Shown: in pieces, positions 44,561 through 54,071 of the stretch
Layout of the letters: each line of letters opens with the position of its first letter
How positions within the stretch are numbered: the stretch's first letter is position 1
DNA from: Pseudomonas sp. SL4(2022)
GTDB lineage: Bacteria > Pseudomonadota > Gammaproteobacteria > Pseudomonadales > Pseudomonadaceae
Reading direction: 5' to 3'
DNA length: 64,000 nucleotides
NCBI RefSeq assembly: GCF_026625725.1
Contig: NZ_CP113060.1
Location: forward strand, 2,114,001-2,178,000
Position numbers and translations under genes: made by a program
The notes under the pieces: generated by a model
Database searches by the model: none
What the model was told of the DNA's origin: nothing
The model's input: the letters and a program-made list of their open reading frames with translations, nothing else

Positions 44561-46807
44561 TTACTCGGGCTGGGCGCTGGCGCTGCGTTTGGGCAGTTGT
44601 TCGGGCAGGGCTGCGAGGGCTTTGAGCGCCATTTCACGGCTCGGGTAACTGCCATAAAGCACGGCATAGCGGGTTTCTCCGGCTTCATTGCGTTCGGCCA
44701 GGCGCAGCGGCTGTTTGGGATGGCGTTCGAGCAGGGCCTGCATAAATTCGCGGCTGCTGCCTTCAACCAGCTTGATGGTGTGGCGGCGCGCTGCAACCTT
44801 GGGTTTGCTTTCGCCACCGCGGCCATCGCCCAGGGTGGCGGGGTCGACAGGTTTTGGAGTTTCAATCAGGGTTTTGCTCGGTTTTGCCGGGATGGCTTTT
44901 GCTGGTTGGCGCAGGTCGGTCGCAGGCGCCTCAATGCCCTGGTCGAACAAGGCATGGGCCTGCTGCGGCAGATGGTCGTAACCGTTGGCCTGGCCGAGCA
45001 GGCGCAGGTCGCGGTATTTGCCCAGGCTCAGGTTGGCCAGGCCGACACCGTCGCGCGCCACGGTTGGGCGCAGGAACACCATCAGGTTGCGCTTCTGTCG
45101 GGCCTCACGGGTAGAGCGGAACAGACGGCCCACGCCGGGAATATCGCCGAGCAGTGGCACCTTGCTCTCACTGCTGGTGATGTCGTCCTGAATCAGGCCT
45201 CCGAGCACGATCACCTGACCGTCATCGGCCAATACGGTGCTCTTGATCGAGCGCTTGTTGGTCACCAGATCCACGGCCTGAGCATTCAGCCCGGTGCTCG
45301 GGGCGATGGAGGAGATTTCCTGTTCGATCACCAAGCGCAGGGTGGCGCCTTCATTGATATGTGGGGTGACCTTGAGGGTGACGCCGATATCCTTGCGCTC
45401 GATGGTGGTGAAGGGGTTACTCGAACCGGCGGCGTCGGTGGTATAGGAGCCGGTCTGGAACGGCACGTTCTGCCCCACCAGAATCTCGGCGGCCTGGTTG
45501 TCCAGGGTCAGCAGGGTTGGGGTTGAGAGCAGGTTGCTTTTGCCGTTCGAGGACAGTGCGGTGATCAGCGCGCCGAAGTTGTCATTGCCAACCCCCAGAA
45601 TCGCCCCGTTGGGCAGTGCGCTGGCCAGTTCGCCGGGCTTCTCGCTGGCAATTGCACCGAGCAAGGTGCCGACCGACAGGCCGGTGTTGCTGAAATTCAC
45701 CCCGCCGAGACCTGCACCGTTGCCCCGACCGTCGATGGCCCACTGCACGCCGAGGGCGTCGTTGATGTCGCCGGACATTTCTACGATGGCCGCCTCCACC
45801 AGCACCTGGGCGCGGGGTATATCCAGCTGGCGCACCAGGTCCTCGAACATATTGACGATATCGGCTTCGGCCATGATGACGATGGCATTCAGGCTTTCGT
45901 CTGCGCGAATCATCAACTTCAGTGGGGACGCATTTTCACTGCCCTGGCCTTGGCTCAGGTTGTCGCCGAAGTCGCCGAGGGTCTTCGCCATCTCCTTGGC
46001 ATCGCCATGGCGCAAACGGATAACCCGCGTATTGGCCGAGCGCGAACTGGGCGTGTCGAGGCTCTGCGCCAGTTTCAACAGCCGCGCCCGTGCCTCTTGC
46101 GGGCCCAGCAACAGCAGGCGGTTGGCGCGGGTATCGGCGATCACCTGGGCGCCGCTGGCCTGCGGATTTTGCAGCGAGCTGTTGATCACCGCGGCCAGTT
46201 CTTGCACCCACGCATGGCGCAGGTCATAGACGCTGAAATCGTCCTGATTCTGGCTGTCCAGCTGGCGGATGACTTCGTTGATGCGGGCGATATTGGCCGG
46301 GGTGTCGCTGATGATCAGGCTGTTGGACGACTGCACCGCAGCTAAATGCCCGTGGTTGGCGACCAGGGGGCGGATCAGCGGCAGCAGGTCATTGGCCGCA
46401 CCGTGCTGCACCTGCAGCACGCGGGTTTCCAGATTGCCCTGGCTGCCAGCGGTGGTCTTGGCCTCGCTGTTGGGGATGATGCTCAACTGATTGCCTTGCG
46501 GCATCACCGCGAACCCATGGGTACTCATCACCGAGAGAAACAGCTTGTACACCTCGGCCAGGTTCATGGGCTGTTGCGCCACCACGGTGACCTGACCTTT
46601 CACCCGTGGATCGATGATAAAGGTCTGTCCGCTGATACTGGAAACCTGCTCAATAAAGTCGCGGATCTCCGCACTCTGCATATTGATGGTCCAAGTGTCC
46701 TCGTTTTGTGCAGGCGCTTCGGGCGACGCATTGGCCTGGCTGGCGATACCGAGCAGCGTGATGTGCAGCAGCAGGTGGAGAAGTGGGCGCAGGGCAGGCG
46801 TGATCAT
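44561..46807 (-). CDS. Type II secretion secretin GspD (XqhA-like) with C-terminal SPOR domain
   Basis: A 748-residue outer-membrane secretin. A signal peptide (about 1-27, ending QANAS) precedes the N0 domain (TWTINMQSAEIRDFIEQVSS), the N1-N3 repeats (LVANHGHLAAVQSSNSLIISDTP and similar) and the secretin barrel. Barrel motifs are VPFQTGSYTT, DIGVTLKVTPHINEG and VPLLGDIPGVGRLFRS. The last 75 residues or so form a SPOR domain of DamX type (HTIKLVEGSSREFMQALLERH, then RYAVLYGSYPSREMALKALAALP), which binds peptidoglycan glycan. No pilotin-binding S-domain is apparent. I chose ATG 46807 over the frame to 47014 because MITPALRPLLHLLL is a normal signal start. It is the first gene of the cluster. 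Confidence 0.9.
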   Translation of the reverse strand: MITPALRPLLHLLLHITLLGIASQANASPEAPAQNEDTWTINMQSAEIRDFIEQVSSISGQTFIIDPRVKGQVTVVAQQPMNLAEVYKLFLSVMSTHGFAVMPQGNQLSIIPNSEAKTTAGSQGNLETRVLQVQHGAANDLLPLIRPLVANHGHLAAVQSSNSLIISDTPANIARINEVIRQLDSQNQDDFSVYDLRHAWVQELAAVINSSLQNPQASGAQVIADTRANRLLLLGPQEARARLLKLAQSLDTPSSRSANTRVIRLRHGDAKEMAKTLGDFGDNLSQGQGSENASPLKLMIRADESLNAIVIMAEADIVNMFEDLVRQLDIPRAQVLVEAAIVEMSGDINDALGVQWAIDGRGNGAGLGGVNFSNTGLSVGTLLGAIASEKPGELASALPNGAILGVGNDNFGALITALSSNGKSNLLSTPTLLTLDNQAAEILVGQNVPFQTGSYTTDAAGSSNPFTTIERKDIGVTLKVTPHINEGATLRLVIEQEISSIAPSTGLNAQAVDLVTNKRSIKSTVLADDGQVIVLGGLIQDDITSSESKVPLLGDIPGVGRLFRSTREARQKRNLMVFLRPTVARDGVGLANLSLGKYRDLRLLGQANGYDHLPQQAHALFDQGIEAPATDLRQPAKAIPAKPSKTLIETPKPVDPATLGDGRGGESKPKVAARRHTIKLVEGSSREFMQALLERHPKQPLRLAERNEAGETRYAVLYGSYPSREMALKALAALPEQLPKRSASAQPE

Positions 46808-47063
46808 GGCTAGGGCATCAGTAGGTGTGGCCGTAATGCACTGCCGCAGCCGACGCAAGGTCGGGCAAGGAAAGGCTGGAGGCGCTGTTTGGATGGGATA
46901 AAACGGCTGCAACCAGCACTGCGAGCAGTGTTGGGGGCGCAAGGCTAATGAAAAAAATCGGCGCTTGTTGAGGCGTGAAGGCGATCTGCGATGATCGTCA
47001 CAGTCGGTCGGCAATTTGTTGCCAGGACGTGATGGGCGTTAGTTGGCGGTTACGCCTGCAAGC

Positions 47064-47085
47064 GGGAGCCCGTGCTCAGGCTCCC
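47064..47085. terminator. Hairpin after the DUF3392 gene
   Basis: A 7-bp stem (GGGAGCC / GGCTCCC, 8-nt loop) lies about 20 bases after the DUF3392 stop. No T tract. The 296-base gap 46808-47103 otherwise shows nothing that I can name, but must hold the secretin promoter. Confidence 0.5.
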
Positions 47086-47103
47086 GATCAGTTCGCCAGC
47101 AGC

Positions 47104-47427
47104 CTAGCTCCGATCCGCGAGAATACCGATGATAAAGAACACCAGAATCAGCACCGGGGCCAGGGTGAAATTGTTGAAGAAACCCAGGCCCTTGGCCAGG
47201 TACGGCGTGGCGAAGACCATCAGCAGGCCGTAGCCCACCGCGCAGAGCAGGACGAAGATCAGCGTGCGCAGGATGAAGTTCATGCTGCTGGTGTTGCGTT
47301 GCACCCAGGTGTTGATGCCGGGGCCGAAGAGCACCAGCAGGGTGGCCATGATCGCCAGGGAGATGTCGTACAGGTGGCCACGGCTCCAGCGCGACAGGGT
47401 GACGATCAGGTCGAGTAGCAGGTCCAT
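47104..47427 (-). CDS. DUF3392 family membrane protein
   Basis: A 107-residue inner-membrane protein with three hydrophobic helices (about 20-40, 52-74, 85-103). The sequence (LYDISLAIMATLLVLFGPGIN, then WVQRNTSSMNFILRTLIFVLLCA) matches the DUF3392 family as I know it from pseudomonads and vibrios. Function unknown. It follows hemW by 30 bases on the same strand and closes the metX...hemW run. Confidence 0.88.
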   Translation of the reverse strand: MDLLLDLIVTLSRWSRGHLYDISLAIMATLLVLFGPGINTWVQRNTSSMNFILRTLIFVLLCAVGYGLLMVFATPYLAKGLGFFNNFTLAPVLILVFFIIGILADRS

Positions 47428-47457
47428 CCGGTTTCCTTAGCCGTGGCGGCGTGTACG

Positions 47458-48618
47458 TCAGGGTAGAAAATACTGCAGCAGATCGTTGAGAAACAGTTGG
47501 CCTTCGCGGGTGGCGCATAGGCGTGTCGGATCGCTGTGCAGCAAGCCGCGCTTTTGCGCCTCGACGCGCGCGGCAGCAAGCAGGCTGAGCGGCAGGCCGG
47601 TGCGTTGAGTGAACAGTTCGCTGGCGACGCCGTCCGTGAGGCGCAGCACATTCATCAGAAATTCGAAGGGCAGCTCATCAGCACCCAGGACGCGTTCGCC
47701 GGCGCTGAAGCGTTTGCTGCGGTCTAGGTAGTCTTTGGGCAGGCGGGTTTTCCAGCTACGGCTGATGCGTCCGTCCGGTTGGCTGAGTTTGGCGTGAGCG
47801 CCGGCGCCGATGCCGAGAAAATCGCCGAAGGTCCAGTAGTTCAGGTTGTGCCGTGCGGCCTTACCGGCCTGGGCGTAGGCCGACACTTCGTACTGCGCAT
47901 AACCTTCAGCGGCCAGCAGGGCCTGTCCGGCTTCCTGAATGTCCCAGAGAATATCGTCTTCCGGCACTTCGGGTGGCTGGTTCCAGAACACCGTGTTCGG
48001 CTCCACGGTCAGCTGATACCAGGACAGGTGCGTCGGCCCTTGAGCAATGGCGGTGCGCAGATCGCTGAGTGCATCCTCGATGGACTGGTCCGGCAGGCCG
48101 TGCATCAGGTCCAGGTTGAAATTGTCGAAGCCGGCGGCGCGGGCCATATCGGCGGCATGCACCGCTTCGTCGCCGTCGTGGATTCGGCCCAGGGCGATCA
48201 GCTTGGGCGCCTGGAAACTCTGCACGCCAATCGACAGGCGATTGATGCCCAGGCGGCGGTAGTCCTTGAACTTGGCCTGTTCGAAGGTGCCGGGGTTGGC
48301 TTCCAGGGTGATTTCGATATCGGCGGCAAATGGTACGCGCCGCTCTACGCCTTGGAGCAGGCGGCCGAGGGCCTTGGCCGAAAACAGGCTGGGGGTGCCG
48401 CCGCCAAAGAAAATCGAACTCAACGGCCGGTTATGCACCTGCGCCAGATCAGCATCCAGATCGGCCAACAGGGCATCGACGTACTCATCTTCCGGCAGGT
48501 TGGGCCCGGCGGTGTGGGAGTTGAAGTCGCAGTACGGGCACTTCTTCACGCACCAGGGAATGTGCACATAGAGTGCAAGGGGCGGCAGCGCGAAGCCACC
48601 GCCGGACGCCGTGGTCAT
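47458..48618 (-). CDS. hemW: Radical SAM heme chaperone HemW
   Basis: A 386-residue radical SAM protein, formerly called oxygen-independent coproporphyrinogen III oxidase-like. It binds heme and helps insert it into respiratory enzymes. The cluster motif is [13 protein letters not shown] (CxxxCxxC) with no extra upstream cysteine, which separates it from true HemN. The [10 protein letters not shown] motif follows. Its start overlaps the rdgB stop as ATGA. Confidence 0.95.
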   Translation of the reverse strand: MTTASGGGFALPPLALYVHIPWCVKKCPYCDFNSHTAGPNLPEDEYVDALLADLDADLAQVHNRPLSSIFFGGGTPSLFSAKALGRLLQGVERRVPFAADIEITLEANPGTFEQAKFKDYRRLGINRLSIGVQSFQAPKLIALGRIHDGDEAVHAADMARAAGFDNFNLDLMHGLPDQSIEDALSDLRTAIAQGPTHLSWYQLTVEPNTVFWNQPPEVPEDDILWDIQEAGQALLAAEGYAQYEVSAYAQAGKAARHNLNYWTFGDFLGIGAGAHAKLSQPDGRISRSWKTRLPKDYLDRSKRFSAGERVLGADELPFEFLMNVLRLTDGVASELFTQRTGLPLSLLAAARVEAQKRGLLHSDPTRLCATREGQLFLNDLLQYFLP

Positions 48619-49211
48619 GCCAGGCCCAGCCGCTGTTTAAGCAGGGCCATGGCGCGTGCGCGGTGGCTGATCTGGTTTTTCTCGGCCGCCGGCAGTTCAG
48701 CGCTGGAGCAGTCGCGCTCGGGCACCCAGAACAGCGGGTCATAACCAAAGCCTTCCACGCCTTGCGCGGCGTGCAGGATACGTCCGTGCCAGAGGCCTTC
48801 GCAGATGATCGGCAGCGGATCGTCGGCATGCCGCACCAGCGCCAGGCAGCAGACGAACTGCGCGCCGCGCTCGGCGTCTGGCACGTCTTTTAGCGCGGCG
48901 AGCAACTTGGCGTTATTCGCCGCGTCACCTTGGCCATCGGCGTAGCGCGCCGAGTAGATGCCCGGCGCACCGCCGAGAAAATCCACTGCCAGGCCGGAAT
49001 CGTCGGCCAGCGCTGGCAAGCCTGACAGGCGTGCGGCGTTGCGCGCCTTGAGAATGGCGTTTTCGATAAACGACAAGCCGGTTTCTTCCGGCTCAATCAT
49101 GGAGAACTCGCCGACCGAGCGCACGCGCACGCTGCTGCCGAGCATGGCTTGCAGCTCTTTGAGTTTGCCGGCGTTGTGGCTGGCCAATACCAGCTCGTTG
49201 AAAGGCATCAT
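48615..49211 (-). CDS. rdgB: XTP/dITP pyrophosphatase (RdgB/HAM1)
   Basis: The 198-residue house-cleaning enzyme hydrolyses non-canonical purine triphosphates such as dITP and XTP. Motifs: the N-terminal [12 protein letters not shown], then [22 protein letters not shown], and the C-terminal [14 protein letters not shown]. Two adjacent ATG codons (49211 and 49208) could both start it; the open frame to 49358 is rejected. It overlaps hemW by four bases. Confidence 0.95.
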   Translation of the reverse strand: MMPFNELVLASHNAGKLKELQAMLGSSVRVRSVGEFSMIEPEETGLSFIENAILKARNAARLSGLPALADDSGLAVDFLGGAPGIYSARYADGQGDAANNAKLLAALKDVPDAERGAQFVCCLALVRHADDPLPIICEGLWHGRILHAAQGVEGFGYDPLFWVPERDCSSAELPAAEKNQISHRARAMALLKQRLGLA

Positions 49212-49224
49212 GTATTCAGGGCCA

Positions 49225-49644
49225 TCATTCGTCTGGGAAGACTTCCTGGTTGAAGTCGAAGCTGTGCGCCACGCCATCGGCCGCGCGCACGTTGATGGTG
49301 AAGCGCAGCATTTCACGCTGGCTGAAGGTGAATTGTGCCAGGTAATAGATGGCCTCACCTTCGTTGACCTGTTTGAAGGTCAGCGGCTGGCTACGGCCGA
49401 CCAGATCCTTCACTTCGCCACTGACGCTGGCGTTGCTGGCCTTGCCAGCCTTGAGCACGGAAATGTTCACCACGCCCTGGGTCTTGCTGCGCACCAGGCC
49501 GTTGGCGGCGGCGATATCTGGCTGTAGAAAGCTGGAATTGAAGGCGATGTAGTGCACGTCGAGGTCGCCGAACGTCTGCTTGCGTTCAGCCAGCGCTGGC
49601 AGGCTCAGGCACAGGGCGATCAACAGTAGTGCGATGCGACGCAT
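49225..49644 (-). CDS. DUF4426 exported protein
   Basis: A 139-residue periplasmic protein. Signal peptide about 1-19 (ending LPALAE), then a beta-rich DUF4426 domain ([23 protein letters not shown] at the start of the mature part). Function unknown; it is kept between metW and rdgB in many gamma-proteobacteria. ATG 49644 with GGAGAA upstream is preferred over the frame to 49746, since [13 protein letters not shown] gives a proper signal. Confidence 0.88.
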   Translation of the reverse strand: MRRIALLLIALCLSLPALAERKQTFGDLDVHYIAFNSSFLQPDIAAANGLVRSKTQGVVNISVLKAGKASNASVSGEVKDLVGRSQPLTFKQVNEGEAIYYLAQFTFSQREMLRFTINVRAADGVAHSFDFNQEVFPDE

Positions 49645-49684
49645 AAGGGTTCTCCAGATGGACAGCAGCCTGGGATAAGGCCGC

Positions 49685-50305
49685 TCAATTGGCGATTTGA
49701 ACATCCTGGGCGGTCGGCCCGCTGATCCGGTAAATGCCGATTTCACCTAACAGGTTAGGCCAAATCCGGCTGGCCCAGCCGTGCCGGTGGTCGCGGTCCA
49801 CGGCCAGGCGATCCATCACTTTCGCACCTTGATCGTGACACAGCTTTTCGAAGTCTTCGAAGGTGCAGAAGTGGATGTTCGGCGTGTTGAACCAGGTGTA
49901 TGGGAGAAAATCCGACACCGGCATGCGGCCCTTGGTGGTGAGGTACCAGCGGCAGTGCCAGTGGCCGAAGTTGGGGAAGGTGATGATGCAGGTCTTGCCG
50001 ACCCGCAGCATTTCCGCCAGCACCTTGTCCGGGTAGTGCAGGGCTTGCAGTGACTGGGTCATGACCACCACATCGAAGCTGTTACTGGCGAAGTTGCCCA
50101 GCCCCTTGTCGAGGTTCTGCTCGATCACGTTGACACCCTTGCTCACGCATTGGGCGATGTTGTCCGCATCGATTTCCAGGCCGTAGCCGCTGACCTGCTT
50201 GTGTTCGGCCAGCCAGGCGAGCAACTCGCCATTGCCGCAACCCAGGTCGAGCACACGGCTACCCGCGGGAATCCACTCTTGGATGATGTCGAGGTCCGCG
50301 CGCAT
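49685..50305 (-). CDS. metW: Methionine biosynthesis protein MetW
   Basis: A 206-residue SAM-methyltransferase-like protein that works with MetX in homoserine acylation. The SAM-binding motif VLDLGCGNGELLAWL lies near residue 21. Its ATG is two bases from the metX stop. In Pseudomonas MetW is needed for full MetX activity, and the tight coupling here fits that. Confidence 0.95.
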   Translation of the reverse strand: MRADLDIIQEWIPAGSRVLDLGCGNGELLAWLAEHKQVSGYGLEIDADNIAQCVSKGVNVIEQNLDKGLGNFASNSFDVVVMTQSLQALHYPDKVLAEMLRVGKTCIITFPNFGHWHCRWYLTTKGRMPVSDFLPYTWFNTPNIHFCTFEDFEKLCHDQGAKVMDRLAVDRDHRHGWASRIWPNLLGEIGIYRISGPTAQDVQIAN

Positions 50306-50307
50306 GG

Positions 50308-51447
50308 CTACACCTTAATCCGTTTCATATAGCTGTCGAACGCCTGCAGGTAGCGCGGGATCGGCATCAGGAAGGCGTCGTGGCCCTGGGGGGCGTCGAT
50401 TTCCAGGTAGCAGACGTTCTTCCTCGCGGCAGTCAGGGCATCGACGATTTCCCGCGAGCGTGCCGGCGAGAAGCGCCAGTCGGTGGTGAAGGACATCACG
50501 CAGAAATCAGCGCTGACGTGGGCCAAGGTCTTGGCCAGGTCGCCATCGTGATTGGCCGCCGGATCGAAGTAGTCCAGCGCTTTGGTCATCAGCAGGTAGG
50601 TGTTGGCGTCAAAGCGCCCGGAGAACTCCTCGCCCTGGTAGCGCAGGTAGCTTTCCACCTGAAACTCGACGCTGTGAAAGTCGTAGTTGAGTTTTTCACT
50701 CTTCAAACCACGGCCGAATTTCTCGCCCATGGCGTCGTCCGACAGGTAGGTGATGTGGCCGACCATGCGCGCCAGCATCAGGCCGCGTTTGGGGATCACG
50801 CCCTGTTCCTGAAAGTGTCCGCCGTGGAACTGCGGGTCAGTGAGGATCGCCTGGCGCGCCACTTCGTTGAAGGCGATGTTCTGCGCCGACAGCTTGGGTG
50901 CCGAGGCAATCGCCAGGCAGTGGCGCACGCGCTCGGGGTAGCTGATGGTCCATTGCATCGCCTGCATGCCGCCGAGGCTGCCGCCGATCACGGCTGCCCA
51001 CTGGCGGATGCCGAGGTTGTCGGCCAGCCGCGCCTGGCTGTGCACCCAGTCCTCCACGGTCATCACCGGGAAGTCCGCGCCAAAGGGTTTGCCGGTCGCC
51101 GGGTTGATGCTGCTGGGGCCGGTGGAGCCGTTGCAGCCGCCGAGGTTGTTCAGGCTGACGACAAAGAACGTGTTGGTGTCGATAGGCTTGCCGGGGCCGA
51201 TGCAGCTGTCCCACCAGCCCGGTTTACGGTCGTCGGCACTGTGGTACCCGGCGGCGTGGTGGTGGCCGGAAAGGGCGTGGCAGATCAGCACGGCGTTGCT
51301 CGCCGTGGCATTCAGTTCGCCATAGGTTTCGACGATCAGTTGGTAGTCGGCCAGGCTGCGCCCACAGGCCAGCGCCAGAGGTTCTGCGAACTGCAGCACC
51401 TGCGGGGTTACCAGGCCAACAGAGTCTTGGGGAAAGGCAGTCGGCAT
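50308..51447 (-). CDS. metX: Homoserine O-acyltransferase MetX
   Basis: A 379-residue alpha/beta-hydrolase-fold enzyme that activates homoserine with an acyl-CoA (succinyl or acetyl) for methionine synthesis. The nucleophile is in [13 protein letters not shown], and the acid and histidine are near FTTDWRFSP and [12 protein letters not shown]. Whether the acyl group is acetyl or succinyl is not decided here. Start ATG 51447 (MPTAFPQDS) is chosen over the frame to 51462. It heads metX-metW-DUF4426-rdgB-hemW. Confidence 0.94.
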   Translation of the reverse strand: MPTAFPQDSVGLVTPQVLQFAEPLALACGRSLADYQLIVETYGELNATASNAVLICHALSGHHHAAGYHSADDRKPGWWDSCIGPGKPIDTNTFFVVSLNNLGGCNGSTGPSSINPATGKPFGADFPVMTVEDWVHSQARLADNLGIRQWAAVIGGSLGGMQAMQWTISYPERVRHCLAIASAPKLSAQNIAFNEVARQAILTDPQFHGGHFQEQGVIPKRGLMLARMVGHITYLSDDAMGEKFGRGLKSEKLNYDFHSVEFQVESYLRYQGEEFSGRFDANTYLLMTKALDYFDPAANHDGDLAKTLAHVSADFCVMSFTTDWRFSPARSREIVDALTAARKNVCYLEIDAPQGHDAFLMPIPRYLQAFDSYMKRIKV

Positions 51448-51489
51448 CGACCCTGCTCGCAAAAAAGGAAGAGCCGCAGTCTAAAGAGC

Positions 51490-51520
51490 GCCGCCCCAGG
51501 CGGCAAGCGCATGGGGCGGC
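51490..51520 (-). terminator. Terminator-like hairpin after the dynamin-like gene
   Basis: A 9-bp GC-rich stem (GCCGCCCCA / TGGGGCGGC, 13-nt loop) follows the dynamin-like stop; on the minus strand it continues GCTCTTTAG, a weak T tract. Confidence 0.6.
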
Positions 51521-51543
51521 TGTGTAGTGCTGATAAGAAGGGG

Positions 51544-53526
51544 CTATTCGCCGATGCTGTGTGGGCGTGCGGCCCCTGGCAGATTGACTACCTTGCCTTG
51601 GCGCTGCACAGGTGCAGGTCGGCGCAGGGTGCGCAGCATGTCGTTGGCTTGCGCCAGTTGCTGTTCCAGTTCGCCGCTGTAGCGTGCCAGTTGCTGGCCG
51701 CGCTGGCGCGCCTGCTGAGTCTCCTGGGCCAGGGCCTTGAGCCGCAGCATGTGGGTCTCCAGCAGTTGCTTGTGCTCCAGGGTGTGCTGCATCAGCGGCA
51801 TCAGCGCATCGTTGGCCCACTGCTCGGCTTCCTGGCGCATGCGCTGATGCAGGCCGATCACTTCCTGTACCAGGGTGGCGAAGAAGCGTTTGGTCAGGCT
51901 GCGCTGTTCAGTCAGCAGGGTTTTCAGCTGCAGGCGGAACTGGTCGGCCTTGGTCTGCTGCTGCTTGAGTTCACGCAGGTAGCGGTTGACGTTGAACTGC
52001 GGTGCGTCGACGCCGTGCAGCGGGTTCTCTTCGTTGTGCCGACGGTAGATGGCCGCGATCATCTTGTTGGCCATCTCGGCTTCCTGCGCCAGGTTGTGCA
52101 GGTCCTGCTCTATGCTGCGAAAGAAATGCAGGATGGCCTGGTTGATACCCAAGGTGGTCCAGCTGCCGGTGAGGTTCTTGCGCACCTTGTTCAGGTGTTC
52201 GTCCAGGCGTTCGCTGCGTGAGGCGTGGCGCAGCAGATCGCCCTGACGCTTAAGCAGGCGCTGGTTGGTTTTCAGGCCCAGCAGGCGTTTGTGGTGCTGG
52301 CTGTGGTCTTCCTTGGTCTTGGCGGTCAACTCGAACAGCATCTGGCCATTGTCGTGCTGGTGATTGCTCAGCAGAGCCTGTTGTTCGTTGACCTTTTCCA
52401 GGCGCAGGTTGAGTACGTGCTGGCTGTTCTGCAGCAGCTTCAGCACCTGATTGACCACGCGGTCCTCGAGCAGGCGTTCTTTCTGCGCAATGATGCGCTC
52501 GCAGAGCAGGTTTTCCAGGTTGCTCATCTGGCTGCGGGCCAACAGCTCGGTGTCCTTGCGCACCTTGGCCAGCATCGCCTGCTTAGCCGACAGCGGCAGT
52601 ACGTCCTCGACGCGGATGCCGAGCTGGCGCGCGGTGCTGGTCTGGATCTGGCGGATGGCGTTTTGCACAAAGGCTTCGCCGGCCAGGTCATCCCAGAGCA
52701 CGTCGATCTTGTTCAGCACGGCGAACAGGCTGGTCTGGGTGTCTTCGTCAAGCTGGCGGATATGCTGCTGCCACACGGTCATGTCGCTGGCGGTCACGCC
52801 GGTGTCGGCGGACAGCAGGAAGATGATCGCCTGGGCGCTGGGCAGCATCGACAGGGTCAGCTCCGGCTCGCTGCCGAGGGCATTCAAACCAGGCGTATCA
52901 AGAATGCGTAAGCCCTGACGCAGCAGCGGGTGGTCGAAGTTGACCATGGCGTGACGCCAGGCCGGCACCAGCACTTCGCCGGGTTTGCTGGTGCTTTCCA
53001 GCATGTCTGGGTGAAAGCCCAGGGCGATCGCCTGCTCCACGGGCATGGGCTTGGTTCGGGCGACCTGATTGAAGGCCTGCACCATGTTGTCCGGGTCACT
53101 GAGGTCCAGCGGGATATTCACCCAATGTCGGGGAATGCGCTTGAACTGCGCCACGCTGGCTTCGGCGACACGGGTTTCAATGGGCAGCAGGCGGATATAG
53201 GAGCGTTCCGAACGGGGGTCGAAGAACAGCTCGGTGGGGCACATGGTGGTGCGCCCCGCCTGGGACGGCAGCATACGCTGGCCGTAGGACGAGAAGAACA
53301 GGCTGTTGATCAGCTCGGTCTTGCCACGCGAGAACTCGCCGACAAAGGCCAGGGTAATGTGGTCGGTACGCAGCAGCTTCAGTGCGCGCTCAAGCTTGGC
53401 CTCCACGGCCTCGGAGTTCAGCCGGTTGGTCATGAGCCAACTGCGATAGCGTGTGATCTCACGCATCAGCTCGCGCTTCCAGGCGACGTACGCATCCACC
53501 TGCTGACTGAGACGTTCCATGCTCAT
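51544..53526 (-). CDS. Dynamin-like GTPase
   Basis: A 660-residue large GTPase. G1 is GEFSRGKTE (about 63-71), the switch G3 is DTPG (210-213) and G4 is NKID (272-275). The C-terminal half (about 330-640) is helical with many Gln and Leu residues and likely coiled coil, with no clear membrane helix. Bacterial dynamins remodel membranes or, as in CrfC, bind the replication clamp; neither is decided here. ATG 53526 has GGAGGAAA upstream. It lies between yggU and metX, which are close neighbours in many gamma-proteobacteria. Confidence 0.9.
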   Translation of the reverse strand: MSMERLSQQVDAYVAWKRELMREITRYRSWLMTNRLNSEAVEAKLERALKLLRTDHITLAFVGEFSRGKTELINSLFFSSYGQRMLPSQAGRTTMCPTELFFDPRSERSYIRLLPIETRVAEASVAQFKRIPRHWVNIPLDLSDPDNMVQAFNQVARTKPMPVEQAIALGFHPDMLESTSKPGEVLVPAWRHAMVNFDHPLLRQGLRILDTPGLNALGSEPELTLSMLPSAQAIIFLLSADTGVTASDMTVWQQHIRQLDEDTQTSLFAVLNKIDVLWDDLAGEAFVQNAIRQIQTSTARQLGIRVEDVLPLSAKQAMLAKVRKDTELLARSQMSNLENLLCERIIAQKERLLEDRVVNQVLKLLQNSQHVLNLRLEKVNEQQALLSNHQHDNGQMLFELTAKTKEDHSQHHKRLLGLKTNQRLLKRQGDLLRHASRSERLDEHLNKVRKNLTGSWTTLGINQAILHFFRSIEQDLHNLAQEAEMANKMIAAIYRRHNEENPLHGVDAPQFNVNRYLRELKQQQTKADQFRLQLKTLLTEQRSLTKRFFATLVQEVIGLHQRMRQEAEQWANDALMPLMQHTLEHKQLLETHMLRLKALAQETQQARQRGQQLARYSGELEQQLAQANDMLRTLRRPAPVQRQGKVVNLPGAARPHSIGE

Positions 53527-53669
53527 CCTGGCTTTCCTCCGGTTGGCGCATCCATTGTGGGGCGACTGGGGCTATACGGCACCCAGGTCAAGTCGGGCAC
53601 ACATTGCATGTTGCCGCTTAGCGAGTCGACGCGGCAGATGACGCTTTAAAGCCTGTGAAATTAAGCCAG

Positions 53670-53688
53670 ATCCACGACGTTCGTGGAT
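53670..53688. repeat. Inverted repeat in the dynamin/yggU gap
   Basis: A perfect 8-bp inverted repeat (ATCCACGA / TCGTGGAT, 3-nt loop) in the 236-base stretch 53527-53762. It could be a terminator stem for yggU or a protein site upstream of the dynamin-like gene; there is no T tract. I see nothing else in this gap. Confidence 0.45.
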
Positions 53689-53762
53689 TGACTCGATTGG
53701 CATTATGCGGGCCACAGCTATGGCGTCAATTGCATGTCGTCGCACGCCCGCCTTATGGTCAG

Positions 53763-54060
53763 TCAGGGTGACTGAGTGGTCAGTTCCAGCTCCGGCGGAA
53801 GTCGTTGCGGCTGTTTGATGCGCACGCGTTTTTGCCGGCTTTGCTGGCCGCTTTCCAGGCTGACCTGGCTTTTGCTGACGGCCAATGCGCAGGCCAGGAA
53901 GGCCAGCAGCAGCGCATTGGCTTTGCCGTCTACGGGGGGGCGCGGTGAGGCGGATTTTCAGCCGATCACCGTGCAGCCCGGCGAACTCATCCTTGCTCGC
54001 CTTGGGCTGCAGGTGGCAGTCGAGGATCAGGTCGGCGCCGTCCCAGCGAAAATGGCTCAT
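53763..54060 (-). pseudogene. yggU: YggU/DUF167 family protein, frameshifted at a run of seven G
   Basis: From ATG 54060 the frame reads a standard DUF167 start ([19 protein letters not shown], then [23 protein letters not shown]). A run of seven G on the plus strand (53934-53940) then shifts the frame. With six G, the expected [24 protein letters not shown] follows and ends at TGA 53763-53765, about 98 residues in all. As given, translation goes into an unrelated stretch ending at 53572. This is a one-base insertion in a homopolymer: a sequencing error, a recent mutation or a slippage-prone site. YggU is a small protein of unknown function kept with yggT. Confidence 0.88.
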
Positions 54061-54071
54061 CGGTGCTTGGC

